Below are positions 46,331 through 58,929 of a stretch of 64,000 bases of DNA, in pieces. This DNA is from Rhytidiadelphus loreus (Eukaryota > Streptophyta > Bryopsida > Hypnales > Hylocomiaceae). The notes below the pieces were generated by a model, which was not told the origin of the DNA, ran no database searches, and saw only the letters and a program-made list of their open reading frames with translations. The position numbers and the translations under genes are program-made. The stretch spans positions 3,291,001 to 3,355,000 of the forward strand of contig OX344765.1 in the NCBI GenBank assembly GCA_947034895.1, read 5' to 3'. Position 1 is the stretch's first letter. Each line of letters begins with the position of its first letter.

Positions 46331-47627
46331 ATGAACAATCAAGTTCTCATTTTCAAATTGTCATATCCTTTGAGGATTTATGACGGAGAATGGATTTCAT
46401 TATCATTCTCACTAAATGTCAGTGAAGAAATTCCTTAATCTTGCCATCAAAAAAATTCTTGATGGTAGATGATCAAATGATAGATTTGTATTTGACTCAA
46501 TGGATATTATTTGATTTTTTGGGTTTTTGATGAACCATCTTTACATTTATTTATAGATTTACTTATTTGGTCCTAGAATTAGCAAAAAACTCGACACTTT
46601 TTTATATTAATTTAAGCTCAATGTACTATCCATATATGGTAGTACGTAAATGTATTGCCTTCAACTTAGTATTTGATCTAAGTTGTATTTTATTTGTTGG
46701 TTTTTAACTGATTGCTTTTACAAACTTAAGGAAAATGACCAAAATGCTAAATAAAAATTGGGTTTTCTACCGAACTAAATGACTTGACTTAGGCAACAAC
46801 CAAATGACCATGGAAAAAAACCAAATGACATATGAAAAGAACGGCAAAAAGCTGAATTACCCCCATAAACTCCCCGTTCACTGGGGACAACCTAATTTCA
46901 CTATGAAGTGTAAAGCTTAGTAAGTGCACTTGTGTACAATTAGTACAATTATAGTTGACTGAGTTTGAACTCCATTATTCTTGAAATTAATGTTTATGTA
47001 AGAAAAGTAGTGCCACACACAAGCTACAGCAGAAGAGGATTTTTCATGATGTCAATGCAGGAGTGAGTCCATTGGTTTGTGAGAATGCGATGGTGGTGTG
47101 CTTGATGGTTTGTATTTTTACTTCTGCAATGAAATTCCTTTTCATTTGTGTCCAAAAAAAGAATGCTATAGTGGTAAGTTAGCATGCTGTGAAACTTATT
47201 GGAGTGTTAATGTTAATGAGTAAGGTAGAACTACCCATTACCACCCTGATACGCAATCTGACTATATTGGGTCAACTTTAGGAAAGACATATATTTTTCA
47301 GAGGTGCGTTCTTGTTTCAGGAGTCAAACCCAAGTGGAATTATAATTTTTTGATAAAAACTGTAATTTCTGTGAATTTCTGAAGTGAAACTGCACAACCG
47401 GCATTAGACTGGATTCATAAACGTCCTCTTACAACTCAATACCACTTTCCAATGTACCTAATAGCACTTGAAGATTTACCAATCATTAATTGACACATTA
47501 TCTTTTAATAGCATTAATAAATTATTGTTGTCAGAATCTGAAGTGGATTTGCATGTTTTTATGACAGAATTGGGATAAAGTTGTAAACCACGGAATTGAA
47601 TGACTGACGGAATTGGGCAGTTCTACC
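46331..47627. other. Non-coding DNA, nothing recognised
   Basis: No gene or bounded repeat. Near 47034-47200 sequence is slightly richer in GC but has no open frame worth calling. Confidence 0.4.
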
Positions 47628-47631
47628 TTAA

Positions 47632-48556
47632 TCCTTAAAGGACCGTCACTATACTTTCACCAAAAACGCTCCAAAACTGCCATTTCTAGTACAAGTACCA
47701 AAATTTTGAAAAAAACATTTTTTTGACATATCTAACCGTAGGATCTTGTATTATATAGTATCAAAAACATGTAGTAAAAATTTCAAACATTTCCACCAGC
47801 TGGATTGCAAGATATAAGCATTCAAATTAACTAAAATCATTTTTTTGACCCGGCAAAAAGCAGGGCAGCTGCACTTCACAAGCTCACATTTCTATGAAAA
47901 AATGACCTAAATGGTGGTGCTTCTTTGGATTTGTTTTCCTAGACAAGTTGGCCACATGCTTGAAAATTTTCAGATCATTTGGAATAGTACAACATATAGG
48001 AAAAAAATAGTAAGTAGGTAGTAGTAGAGAATGATTAAAAATACTAAATTATTTACAATTTAAATATGGAATTGAAAATTTCCAATCCCAATGGTCTAAA
48101 TGTTGTAATAATGTATCTACATACTACGGTTTTATTTTTGTCCAAAAATATTGAAAACTGGGTAAGATAAAGGATTTCAAAGTTAATTTTAGAGTAGGAA
48201 ATCCAAAACTGCCCACAAACAAAAAAATCCTCATAACTTTTGACTCATTGATCAAAATAGAATGATTCAAATCTTTTCGTGTATATAAAAGCTAGAAAAT
48301 CAATTCCAAATTTTTGTTTATGAAAAAAGCGATTTTTTTTTATCTGCCCGAACTGCCCAGTTGGAAAAAAAAGTAACATATTAGGCTATAACTTTTGACT
48401 CGTATTTCCAAATGTCATGAAATTTGGTGCATATGAAAGATCTTCCTTGCCCCCACATTCCATTAAAATTTCATCCCCAAATATGAAAATCTCTGCTCGT
48501 AGGTACCTGCCTAAAATTTCTATACAGCCAAAAAACACAGTCCGGTCCTTTAGGGG
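47632..48556 (+). mobile_element. 925 bp TTAA-flanked element E (piggyBac-like)
   Basis: TTAA at 47628-47631 and 48557-48560. Ends TCCTTAAAGGACCG and (reverse complement) CCCCTAAAGGACCG. Interior order: AACTGCCATTTCTAG, CATATCTAACCGTAGGATCT, GGGCAGCTGCACTTCACAAG, CATAGGCTATAACTTTTGAC-like, GTAGGTACCTGCC. Element F is its near-identical twin. Confidence 0.88.
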
Positions 48557-48564
48557 TTAATAGA

Positions 48565-48985
48565 GAGAAGAAGAAGAAGTCATTTGCAAGTAGAATGACC
48601 TAGAACTCGATAACGGTACCTTCTAATCAAAAATTCCTTGATGACATCCAACAACCTCACAACTACTTAATTAACCATTTTCTTAGAGTATCAGATGGCT
48701 TGAACTCAAGGTGTCATTCACAGAAATTTCATATCCATCACAAAAATCCCTCTCGACTGCTCCTCCATTTAATTTGTTCCTGCCAAGAATTCTTCAAAAT
48801 TTTCTAATCATGTGCAAAATCCGACACTACACTCCGTGACTGTATAAGAAAACATTGAGGCTTCTGTCAACTAAAAAATACATACACAGCTGTCTCTACA
48901 CATTCATTTCAAAGTCTCTCTCATTCTCAAACAAAATTGAAAGCTCAATCGAGCATATATTTACTGCAATTTCAAATCAATTCAT
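48565..48985 (+). repeat. Segment Q, partial copy 4
   Basis: Holds TATCAGATGGCTT, CTCCTCCATTTAATTTGTTC, CTCCGTGACTGTATAAGAAA and CTCAATCGAGCATATATTTA; it begins just past element E and runs into family M copy 3. It shows the empty site of element P. Confidence 0.75.
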
Positions 48986-48989
48986 CAGA

Positions 48990-50560
48990 GGGTAAAGGGT
49001 GGAAGGTAAGGTTGTAGCATAATGAAGTACAACAAGGGTAGGCATGTGTATATTTGAGGGATTTCTTACAGTCCCCTCCTCCGACTCACTGAAACCACGT
49101 AGGTGTCAAGTATATAAGGTAGGTGGCTCAAAAAGCAACACTTTAAGGGTGGTTGGACCTTTTTGATGGGTTTCATAGGCACACAAATATTTTTCTTTAT
49201 TTTTCACTTAAAGAAGAATTGATGCAAAATCTAACACAAGTGGTTTCATATATTTTGGAGCATTTATGAATTACTTATGAATTTCCAAAGAATTATGCAG
49301 TAGGCACCTATTCTTGATCCTAGGCCTTGCAAAACCCACACACGCGTGGTCTGAAAAAAGATATGGTGTGACCAAAAACAAGAAGTGAAGCATTGAAAAA
49401 GTAATACTTAAGGTTCCTAAATGTGACCTTTACTAAACTGAAGCCCTAAACACCCCAAGGAACCAATATTGTCTTCACATACTTTAAAGTCTAATTCAAA
49501 GTGCCGTAACTTTTGCATCCAATTTCCAAATTCAATCAAACTTGTTGGAAAATTTGAGCTCTCTCTTCTAATTTGTGTGATAAAATTTTCAGATCAATCC
49601 AAGCTATATTGATTTTTTGGGAGCCAATCAAAGTTCATAAGTTCAATTTGAGTTCACCAAACTGCATTTGCTTGCTACAGCTTTGGGGGCTTCTATTTCC
49701 TCATTCTAAGTTTGTTTTCAGTAAAATTTGTTGGGTTATGTTCCCCTTGAAGTCTTGTTATTGTGGTAAAATTTTCATGTCAATTCAAGTTGTTTTGAAT
49801 GTTTGGGAGCAATTCGAAGTTCTAAATCCCGACATTCTTTGATCACAGAAAAACTTTGGCGGCTTAAAACTTCTTCATACAAGGTCCGTTTTCAATATTT
49901 TTTGTTGGAAAGGTTGCGCCTACTAGACTAGTTTGTGTGGCTAAAATTTCATATCAATCCAAGAATTAATGAGTGACTGAGAATCATTTTAGTAAAAGGA
50001 TGTTCAGCCGTAAATATGTTTCTTGCAAAAAGGAAGTAGACCCCTGTCTTGTATCCACTCTTAGTTTGAAATCGACTCACCTTGGCTCTTATTACACCAT
50101 ATGTGAAGTATAAACCAACATATAACAAACCTTATTAAGCTCTCACAATATCAAAAGTCCATTTCAGAACCACTTAGTGTCCATTTTAGAGCCTCTTGTA
50201 GGGACGTCTCCAAGAAGCGGGTTGCAATTCAAGCCACTTGCCTTAAAAAAACTCCGTTATCAAGTTTCTAGAATGCAGTGACAATTTCTTACTTGGCCAT
50301 AAGTTATCTACAATTAGAAGTCCTCCTAGCCTGATGAAACTTAAATATACTCACCAAATTGCACTCTCAATGGCTCGTCAAGTTCCATGACCAAGTCACA
50401 CCCTGAAAGTTCATGAAATCAAGGTGGTCACAATGAACTATTGTTTTGCACTTCTTGATTGGTTAACCCCTAAAGGTTCATGACTATGTTTTATCAAACT
50501 CCACTCCCAAAATTCTAAATGCTCAATCATATATTTATTTTTTTGCTTAGATTCAAACAA
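48990..50560 (+). repeat. Repeat family M, copy 3, interrupted by element N
   Basis: M sequence runs 48990-49116, then resumes at 50244 with AAGTTTCTAGAATGCAGTGA and goes on to AACCCCTAAAGGTTCATGAC near 50465. Confidence 0.7.
49117..50243. mobile_element. TA-flanked element N (AGGTAGG family), 1.13 kb
   Basis: Ends AGGTAGGTGGCTC and (reverse complement) AGGCAAGTGGCTT; TA at 49115-49116 and 50244-50245. The matching position in M copy 2 (GTCAAGTATATAAAAAAA) is empty. About 49447-50030 is a worn copy of the interior of element G (TAACTTTTGCATCCAATTTC), so N has been enlarged by insertion. Confidence 0.82.
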
Positions 50561-50664
50561 TTTGAATTGAAGAAGGCATAACTTTGTCTTTTTCAAATCC
50601 ATCTATTGAGTTAGGCTATTTGTTTTATTTGTTATGTTGGAATCTCTTTGACCAAATGTCCCCA

Positions 50665-50790
50665 CCCACCCCACATTTTTAGTATTGTTAGAAATCTCTC
50701 TACAAAGAAGAGTGCACGGGCTTTGTTTCATGGTACTTGAACGTATAGTGTAAAAGTTATTGAATTTCAAAGTTTCTATGAATTAAAAAA
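50665..50790 (-). repeat. Repeat family U, copy 5
   Basis: Reverse-oriented: GGGCTTTGTTTCATGGTACT and TAGTGTAAAAGTTATTGAA. Confidence 0.6.
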
Positions 50791-50889
50791 TTAGAATTCT
50801 TATTTTTATTGCGGTTGTGGCAACAACACAAGACACATTCGTTGAAATAAAAATTATATCCCCCCAAAGCTAATACATCTATACTTTAA

Positions 50890-51575
50890 CCCCTAAAGAA
50901 CCATTGTCCCTTTGAGGGACAAATGGGATTTTGGGCAAGTACCTATGGTCTCAATTTTTTTCCCGATTTTTTGAATTTTTTTTTGAAGATAGAAAAATTG
51001 ATAAGCTTTGTGGGAATATAATTTTTTTTCAATCAATGCCTGGGAACAAAAATTATTCTTGAATAAGCTAAAAATAAGAGAGAAGGGTCATCAAAAAAAA
51101 ATTCAAAAATTTGAATTAAAATTATTTTTCTCATATATTATATTTTTGTTTATATGGAAAGCTTTTATTCATTTCATTTGGATTTATTATGAGAAAGTTA
51201 TGGACAATCTTGTTTTTTGGGCAATTAGAGCATCTTTTTGAAAAAATAACTTGTAGGATTCATTTTTTAATGCAATTTTTACAAATTTTCAAAAAAAAGT
51301 TTCACAATTTTATGATCTTTTGCTAAAACAATCTTATCGTTGAGATTAGTGTATTTCAATTCCATCTTAAAGCAATTAAAACTTCAATTTTACCTTCAAT
51401 CTTAAACCTACTCCTACTTAATAATTTTTAATGAGTAAAAATTAAAAGTTATTTTCTCGAATATTTTTTCCTAGACTCTCAACTCAATTCTTCACCATAA
51501 AAAGAAAATTAGAAAATTCAAAATTAATAATGTAAAAATTTTAAGCTAAGAAGATTCAAAGTCAAATGAACAAGT
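50890..51575 (-). mobile_element. TTAA-flanked element C (family A), truncated
   Basis: TTAA at 50886-50889, then CCCCTAAAGAACCATTGTCC; interior as the right half of A in reverse. Stops near GTCAAATGAACAAGTTCTCT without its second end. Confidence 0.7.
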
Positions 51576-51944
51576 TCTCTAAACCTAGTGAAACCCAAAT
51601 ATACTCACTAAAATTCACTTTGAATGGCTTGCAAGGCCATCACCAAGTCAATCACTCGCTAATTTTTGAAACTACAATTAAGATCAATGGATTATTGTTT
51701 TGTGCTTCCTAATTGGTTAACCCTTAAGGGACAAACTATTAACTGTAGAGATCATCCCTTTGGGATTATTCCCTTAAAAAATTGCAAAAAGCACTCATTG
51801 GAAATCAAACTAGTATAAAAGACTTCCGTTGTTCACAACAAAATTCCGAGGATGAATAATTGCACTTTTGTCTTATTAGAAGGATTTTTTGTCATCCATT
51901 AGACAAAAAACCATCCTCATCAACATTTTAGGGTTACTAACAGT
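51576..51944. other. Non-coding DNA
   Basis: Contains a family M-like fragment (ACCCAAATATACTCACTAAA) and TTAACCCTTAAGGGACAAAC at 51717, a possible lone TTAA-element end. No gene. Confidence 0.4.
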
Positions 51945-52560
51945 TGGGTGCTCTGTGAATGTGACCACCTCGAATGAAATCCGATGGAAAACCGTTAGGG
52001 CATTTTGCGATTTTACTCACAAGTCCCTCTATATCTACGAATCATCCATCGAATCCTTGTTAAGCTTGGGTCGAATTGAACTAATTTATACAAAATCTAC
52101 GCTTTTGAGTTGCAGTCTACGACTTTCAAAAGCATGGTGGGCGTGAACTAAAGGCAGGTGGAAAGGCACGAGGCGCAAGCGGTTGCATAATTGCACTGCT
52201 ATCCATTCGAATCTACAATCTGTGAGACGAATCAGCGACAAAGTGTGATTAAAAAGAACTATTTTCTCGAACATCTACGCTTGTGTACCTTATTCTACGT
52301 ATTCCTCTGATGGGGAGCGCATGCGGACAATTGGGGCGACCGCGCATAGCAGCATGCACTGCATCTTCGAATCTACGACTCGTGACACGAATCAACGCCA
52401 GTGTATGATTGAATAGAACTAGTTTTCTCAAACATCTACACTTACGTAACTTAATCTACATAATCTGCTGCAGGTGACCCTCTGTCCCTTCAAATCTTCA
52501 TCCACTGCGTCGAATGAGCCCCGGAGTATGAATTAATCTCGATCTACGTTTGGTGCTATT
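51945..52560 (+). repeat. AATCTACG modular repeat, copy 7
   Basis: Four units (about 52030, 52205, 52365, 52490) rather than three. Spacers between units are unlike each other and GC-rich (GCACGAGGCGCAAGCGG). Confidence 0.75.
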
Positions 52561-52589
52561 GCTGGTGTTGGCAAGCGGGAATTATTTTT

Positions 52590-52920
52590 GAGTTTAACTT
52601 AGGGCTCTTTTCCATCAAGGGAGGAGGTCCATAAGTGGACCATCTAAGAGCTGGAACTGAATTTTAGGTAGGTGAAACACCTTGAAATATTTTTCAATAA
52701 ATTTTCCTTGAAAGACAAGGAGAATTGACATTTAACCCAAGTCGTTTTATATTTTTGAAACTTCATGGAACTAGTTATGAAATTTTGAAGTCAAAACACC
52801 ATAGGCTCTAAAAGCAATCACACCCTGAAATGTACACCATTGGTACATTTTGATAAATTGAAAAAAGAAGAATGTACCATTGAATCATGTTCCATTCAAA
52901 ATGCCTGATCCAAGTTCGAG
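52590..52920 (+). repeat. Worn AGGTAGG-family MITE
   Basis: Interior of O and R is recognisable (AACCCAAGTCGTTTTATATT, AAATGTACACCATTGGTACA) but the inverted ends are no longer clear. Confidence 0.5.
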
Positions 52921-52974
52921 CCTTGTATTTTATTTAAATGCGACTTTCTTATTGGTTCTTCATAATTTTTCAAT

Positions 52975-54000
52975 AAAAAGAAGAATTTTTATTCTAATAA
53001 TTGGACCTCCAAAAGGTCTTTTGGCATCCCCAAAGTAGATGTGCCTTGGTCGAAATTGATTGTAACATTCAAAACTAATGTGTATTTTTTGTTTATCTAT
53101 GACTTAGAAAAGGAAGGTTAGCAAGTTATCTTTATTCTCTTTTCTAAACTTTGAAAATATCAAAAAGTTTAATGAGTTATTGCAATCCATGTGTTAAAGT
53201 CCAAATTAAATAACAAAAAATTGTATATAGTTCATTCATATTCTCTTCCTTAAAAATGATTTTAATTTTTTATTTCAAAGTATTGTTCATTGGAGGCTTC
53301 ATCTTGAAGACTTTTGCTGCATTAAGCAATGAACTAGGTGCAAATAATCATGTCAAGCGTAGAAATCTCACAAGCCCAACAAATTGGGCGATTTTGTTGA
53401 TTGTCGTGTTGAGGGCATGCTTTTCTTAAAGATTCCATCTAGCCAATTAATGCTTAATATTTCTCATTGTAACCATATTTTTTGGTCCAAGTCCCAAATT
53501 ATTTAATTGTATATTATAAATGATATAATTAAATATACAAAACATACTTTAAATAATCACAATGATTTTATTTTCCCACCAAAAGTTCTAAAGACTTTAG
53601 CCTTCATAGAAGAAATGTTTAATTCCACAAAGAAAATGTCAAAATTTTATCAAACAATTAAACAATTACTAATTTTATCTATAGTATTTCAACTTGAAGA
53701 TCATCACTAAGGGTGTTATGAGTACAAATAAGAAAAAAATATTTGAAAAGTTTCACAATATTCTTCAAGTCTACATTTACTTGTTGAAGAAATTTCAAAG
53801 TCATTGATTATTTTTGTTATTCTTACTAATTTATTCACATATATTAATTTCAAGTTTATAAAATTTATTATTTATTCATAAACCAATAGAGATTTTTTAC
53901 ATTGATAGATAACACATATTCTCATGTAACAAAATATTCAATTGAAACTCTAATATAATGTAAAAGGTTAAATTGAACTCAAAAAAAGTGTTAGTGAACC
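52975..54000 (+). repeat. AT-rich repeat family BB, copy 2
   Basis: Ordered match to 22.03-22.86 kb (GATGTGCCTTGGT, AACTTGAAGATCATCACTAA). No gene seen in it. Confidence 0.55.
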
Positions 54001-54745
54001 AAGTGTAGTTACCTTATAGCAACAATCTAAGATCTATTGGAATGATTGTGGCTTTGATGAAAAAGACATTGGCAAATGTACGTGGATGTATACAAAAGTT
54101 TATAATGGAGTCAAAATGGTTCATAGCAAACTTTTATTTTTATTTTTTCTAGATGACAAATGCTTCTCTGTTCAAATTTTTAAAGGATCATACAATACAT
54201 TGAACACTACAATTCCATATCTATAATTAAGAGTTTTGGTCACTAAATAATGCTCATGCCAATAAGGCTCTTCAAGTTAAAATCTCACAAAATTTGAGTC
54301 AATGTAGTAAATCATTGTATATAGTGAAACATGTGTGTAGAAGTTGTCTTTTGAGTGATGGAAAATACTCTTAAAACCCTTCCATCCCAAGGTGAAAATA
54401 ATTAATGTCCACTTCAAATTTGATAGACCAACAATAAAATCTCAACAAAATTCAAAGTAGCCCATATTTTTACCGCCATAGAATGGAAATGTTTATAGGT
54501 CATTTAATTATCTAATGTCCAAATTTAGATTTTTTTTGGTGTCAATTTTATGTGATTTTACAATGTACTTATATTGATGATACTTTCAAATTCTAATTCC
54601 ATGTGAATAAAAAGATTCTTCCTCTAATTTTCTGAAGTTGGAGTGGAGGTGTTATAAGTATACGAAAAGAAATACTCTGAAACTGATATTAAAAAATTCT
54701 CTTGAAAAACACAAAGTTTCAAAACCTACAAAAAGATTTTTACCA
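54001..54745. other. AT-rich non-coding DNA
   Basis: No exon, inverted ends or close copy recognised. Confidence 0.4.
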
Positions 54746-54749
54746 TTAC

Positions 54750-55675
54750 CCCCCAAACGTCAAAGACTATGCTTTCACAAAAACTACTCCAAAACTGCCC
54801 TTGCATTTTCAAGCACCAAATTTTAGATGAAAAACATTTCTAGAAAAATGTAACCATAGGATCTTGTAGTAAAATAGTTAGAAAAGATGTGGACAAAATT
54901 CCAGAATTTTCCACCATGTAGATTGCAAGATATTAACGTTTGAAGTGACAAAAATCCTTTTGGGGGCCATGTGAAAATACGGGCAGCTGCACTTCACAAG
55001 GTCACATTTGTATGAAAAAAAATCCAAAATGGAGGCTACTCTATGTATTCATTCCTCAAGTCAAGTTGGCTACATGCTTGAAAAATTTTAGATCATTTGG
55101 AATTGTACAACATATAGGAAAAAAATAGTAAGTAGAAAGAAGTAGAGAATGATTAAAAAGACTAAATTGTTAACAATTTATTTATAGAATTAAAAATGTC
55201 AATCCCAATGGTTGTAATGTTTTTATTTTTTCCAAAAATATTTAAAATAGAGTTAAATAAAGGATTTCAAAGTTTATTTTAGAGTAGAGATTTCATAACT
55301 ATGCACAAACTAACCCAAACTAAAATTCCTCATAAATTTCATCTCATTAATCAAAATGGAATGATTCAAAGCTTACCACATATATAAAAATCTAAAGAAT
55401 CAATTTCAAATTTTTATTTTCTTAAAAAGTGATTTTCAAAGAAGATTTTTTTTGCCCAAGTTGCCCAAGCTGCCCGCTTAACACTGAAAATTACATATCA
55501 TGCAATAACTTTTGAACCATGTAATCAAAGGTTATGAAAAGTGTTGGGCCTTAAAGCTACTCTTCATCTCCATATTGTGTGAAATTTTCAAAGAAAAAAA
55601 CAACAAAACTCCATCTATAGTGAGCTGCCTCAAATTGCTATGTTGCCAAAAAAACGATGTTTGGATGTTTAAAGG
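54750..55675 (+). mobile_element. 926 bp TTAA-type element H, old copy of family E
   Basis: Length and interior order match E (AAAACTGCCCTTGCATTTTC, CATAGGATCTTGTAGTAAAA, GGGCAGCTGCACTTCACAAG, GCTACATGCTTGAAAAATTT). The right end is followed by TTAA at 55676-55679; the left site has become TTAC (54746-54749) and the ends are eroded. Confidence 0.75.
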
Positions 55676-55734
55676 TTAAGGTAAGTGTACCTAATTTGGG
55701 CCCCCACCTAACTACATCACAATGCTTACCCCTT

Positions 55735-56165
55735 CTAATTTAATTTCAAAACAAAATGTGAGGTTGTCTTTTTTTTCTTATTCGCGTGACACAAATCTCA
55801 TTAAACATGTACGACTATCCTAAATTTAGATTGGAACCAAAGATTGGTGTGCAAATTGTGAAACAATTAAATGTACTTTTACTTTAGAAGCAAAAAAGAA
55901 ACCATTGTTGAAGACAACTTTTAAGCAATCAATTGTATTTATAGAGAAGGTTGCAAGGAATTAGTGAATTATGATGCTTGATTTTTAACCAAAATGACTA
56001 GAAAATAAATTATTAAACTTAATTTCTTTAAAGGAGCATTTGAAGACAATTAGTTTATTTGTTACTGAAATTGTGTTAAAATTTTAAAAATGAATGAAAC
56101 AAAGTAATAAGTTGCTTCAAGTTTAATATCGAGTTTGGAATATTTGTTTCAAATGGCTGTCAAAA
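55735..56165 (-). repeat. Repeat family V, inverted worn copy
   Basis: Reverse-oriented pieces of V: GACACAAATCTCAT, TCCTAAATTTAGATTGGAA and CAAACAATTAG-like words. Confidence 0.45.
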
Positions 56166-56214
56166 ACTATGAAAATTTGCTAATTTTGAAAAATCCTATA
56201 TAATGAAAGAGGCA

Positions 56215-56860
56215 CGTACTTATTGGGGCGGGGTACGTAGATCGAGTTTTCTAATTTCTGAAAACAGATTCAATTCAATCATACTCCGGTGCTCATTCGA
56301 TGCAGTGATTGAAGATTTGAAGGGACAAAGCACCGGCGGTCAGAAGCAGTGGAATAAGTAGATTGGGTTACCGAAGCGTAGATGTTTGAGAATAACAGTT
56401 CCTTTCAATCATGCACTGGCACTGATTCGTTGCAGTAGACGTAGATTCTAAGGTACATGGCGCGCTGCCATGCGCCGTCGCCGCAAGCCTTGCCACTTGT
56501 CTTCATGCGCTCACATTCACTAGAATAAGTAGATTGAGGTACAAAAGCGTAGATGTTTGAGAAAACAGTTCTGTTTAATCACACGTTGACGCTGATTTAT
56601 CTCACTATTTATAGATTTGACTGCACAGCAATGCAATTTTTCAGCCGTCCACACTCCCGTCGACACCTCTTTGATGCCCACCAGCAATGACATTCGTAGA
56701 TCGTAACTCAAAAGCGTAGATTTCTAGTAAAATAGTTCAATTTGATCCAAGTCCGACGACGATTCCATGGGTGACTCGTAGATATAGAGGGACTTGTACG
56801 CAAAATCAGAAAATCCCGAACGGTTTTCCAATCTGATTTCATTCGGGGTGATCACAGCTA
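56215..56860 (-). repeat. AATCTACG modular repeat, copy 8
   Basis: Reverse-oriented, four units, starting on the minus strand near 56790, 56610, 56440 and 56310. Closest to copy 7; both are preceded by (A)AACATT.AGGGT- or TGGGT-type sequence and GTGACCAC/GTGATCAC. Confidence 0.72.
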
Positions 56861-57650
56861 CACCCAAATGTTCTGTTAACCCATAAACAATGGAGAGGAT
56901 GTTTTCTAGCTTATGAAGGATAAAAGAATCTCTCCATGTAGGACATAAATGCAATTATTCATCCTCCAAAATTTGTTGAAAAGGGACAAAATAGATGATT
57001 TCCAAGGTGACCAGCTCGACATTCAAGGGTTAAGCCAACAATTCACATGGTACCCAAACATATGATTTCGATGGTGATCAGCTCGTCCTTTGAGGATTAA
57101 CCAATCATGAATCACAAAACAACAATTCATTGATTTTCTTTTTTGAAACACATGGACAATTTCTATTGTAGGGGGGAAAGTAGCAATGAACTGTGCTGCC
57201 TTTCATCTAGAGGATGAATTGGTGTGGAACATCCAACATTAGCTAAGTTACACGCATCAATACTAGTAAGAGAATTGAAGTAAATCCGTTGGAACCCAAC
57301 TATATAGTATACATTGCATAACATTGTTCACCTTTGCTGGGGGCTCCTTTTTGCTCCCTCAAATCAAAAGCCCCCCAACCGATGATTTTCCCAAGGTTAA
57401 ACAAAGCAACAAAAGCTTGCATTGATATAAAAATCAATTGTTATTTGATTTTAAAAATGAGAGGAAAAGATATATATATAAATTTGGGGTGATAGGAGGT
57501 AACACAACTCATGTGAAATATGTAAATTAGAAGTTTCACCACTTATAATTAAGTCAAAAACAAGAATTGTGTTTAAAGTAGAATTTCAAACCTCATTTAG
57601 GCACACTAGGATAATTTATTTGAAAAAACTTTGAACTAAACAAAGTTGGG
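56861..57650. other. Non-coding DNA with a fragment of foldback W
   Basis: 57480-57650 repeats the left arm of W (TTTCAAACCTCATTTAGGCA). No gene. GACATTCAAGGGTTAAGCC at 57020 may be a lone TTAA-element end. Confidence 0.4.
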
Positions 57651-57657
57651 AAATTAA

Positions 57658-58582
57658 CCCCTAAAGGACGATTTGTACCTTTGGAGGATAGGTGGGATTT
57701 CATGCAGGATATTTATGGTCTCAATTTTTGTCTTGATTTTTTGAAACTTTTTTTGAAGATAGAAAAATTGAATAGCTTCATGGGAATATTATTTTTTTTC
57801 AATTGGTGCCCAGGAACAAAAGTTATGCCCAAATAAATAAGGGGGGGGGGGGGGAGAACAAAGAGAGGGGATAGCAAAAAGAAATTCAAAAATTTGAATT
57901 TAATTAATTTTTTTTTCTCATAAATTATATTTTTGTCTACATGGAAAGCTTTCATTCATTCCATTTGGATTTGGTATGAGAAAATTATGGACAATCTTGT
58001 TTTTTGGGCAATTAGAGCATCTTCTTGAAAAAATAACTTGAGGGATTCATTTTTTAATGCAATTTTTACAATTTAAGAAAAAAAAAGGTTTGCATGGTTT
58101 AATTTGTTTTTTAGAATAATCTCATCATTGGGATTAGTGCATTTTAATTCCATTTTAGAGATATTAATAATTTAGATTTTCTTTCTATCTTGTACTTATT
58201 TCTACTTAATTATTATTATTTAAATAAAAATTAAGTTTTTTTTTTAATTCTTTTTTCATAGATCCTTAACTCAATCCTCCACCATAAAGAATTAAAGCTC
58301 AAAACTTTGAAGTGCAAAAAGTTTAAGTTAAGAAGGTTCAAAGTCAAATATTCTAGTCCCACATTGTACTGAAAATTTTGTTTCTTTCCACTTTAAACAT
58401 AGATATCTTGCAATTTGTGCAATCAAATTTTCTGAAATTTTTTCTATACATTCTCATACTAGTTAGGTGTATGATCCTATGGTTAGATGTGCAAAAAAAA
58501 AATTCAAAAATTTGTAGTCTTTACTATAGAAATGGTAGTTTTGAGTGATTTTTGGCAAATTTAGACCTTGGTCCTTTAGGAG
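57658..58582 (-). mobile_element. 925 bp TTAA-flanked element B (family A)
   Basis: TTAA at 57654-57657 and 58583-58586. Ends CCCCTAAAGGACG and (reverse complement) CTCCTAAAGGACCAAGG. Reverse-orientation relative of A, carrying GTCAATCTT-GACAATCTTGTTTT and CCTATGGTTAGATGTGCAAA. Contains a G14 run at about 57841-57854. Confidence 0.85.
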
Positions 58583-58624
58583 TTAAATTAGGATGTCTGT
58601 TTGTTTGAATTGTTTTGTTTATTA

Positions 58625-58765
58625 TAGTGAGATCTCCTGGACTGTGCATCCCCCAATCGTATTCTTAGTGCTATTGGAAAGCTCTTTGCAAGCAGGGGTA
58701 AGTTACACGGGCTTTGTTTCGTGACATTTGGACCTGTAGTGTAAAAGTTATTGAATTTTGAATTT
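58625..58765 (-). repeat. Repeat family U, copy 6
   Basis: Reverse-oriented: GAAAGCTCTTTGCAAG, CACGGGCTTTGTTTCGTGAC, GTAGTGTAAAAGTTATTGAA. Confidence 0.65.
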
Positions 58766-58929
58766 TTTATGAGTTAAAAAAATTAAAAAATTATTTCTAC
58801 ACTTATTTTCGCTATGGCAACATCACAAAAGTCTTTGTAAAATCTATCTCTTCAGTGTACAACCTGATGGCTTGGTTCTCTTGGTATTGTGGTTTTGTTT
58901 AAAATAAAAATAAATAAATACATAAATAA

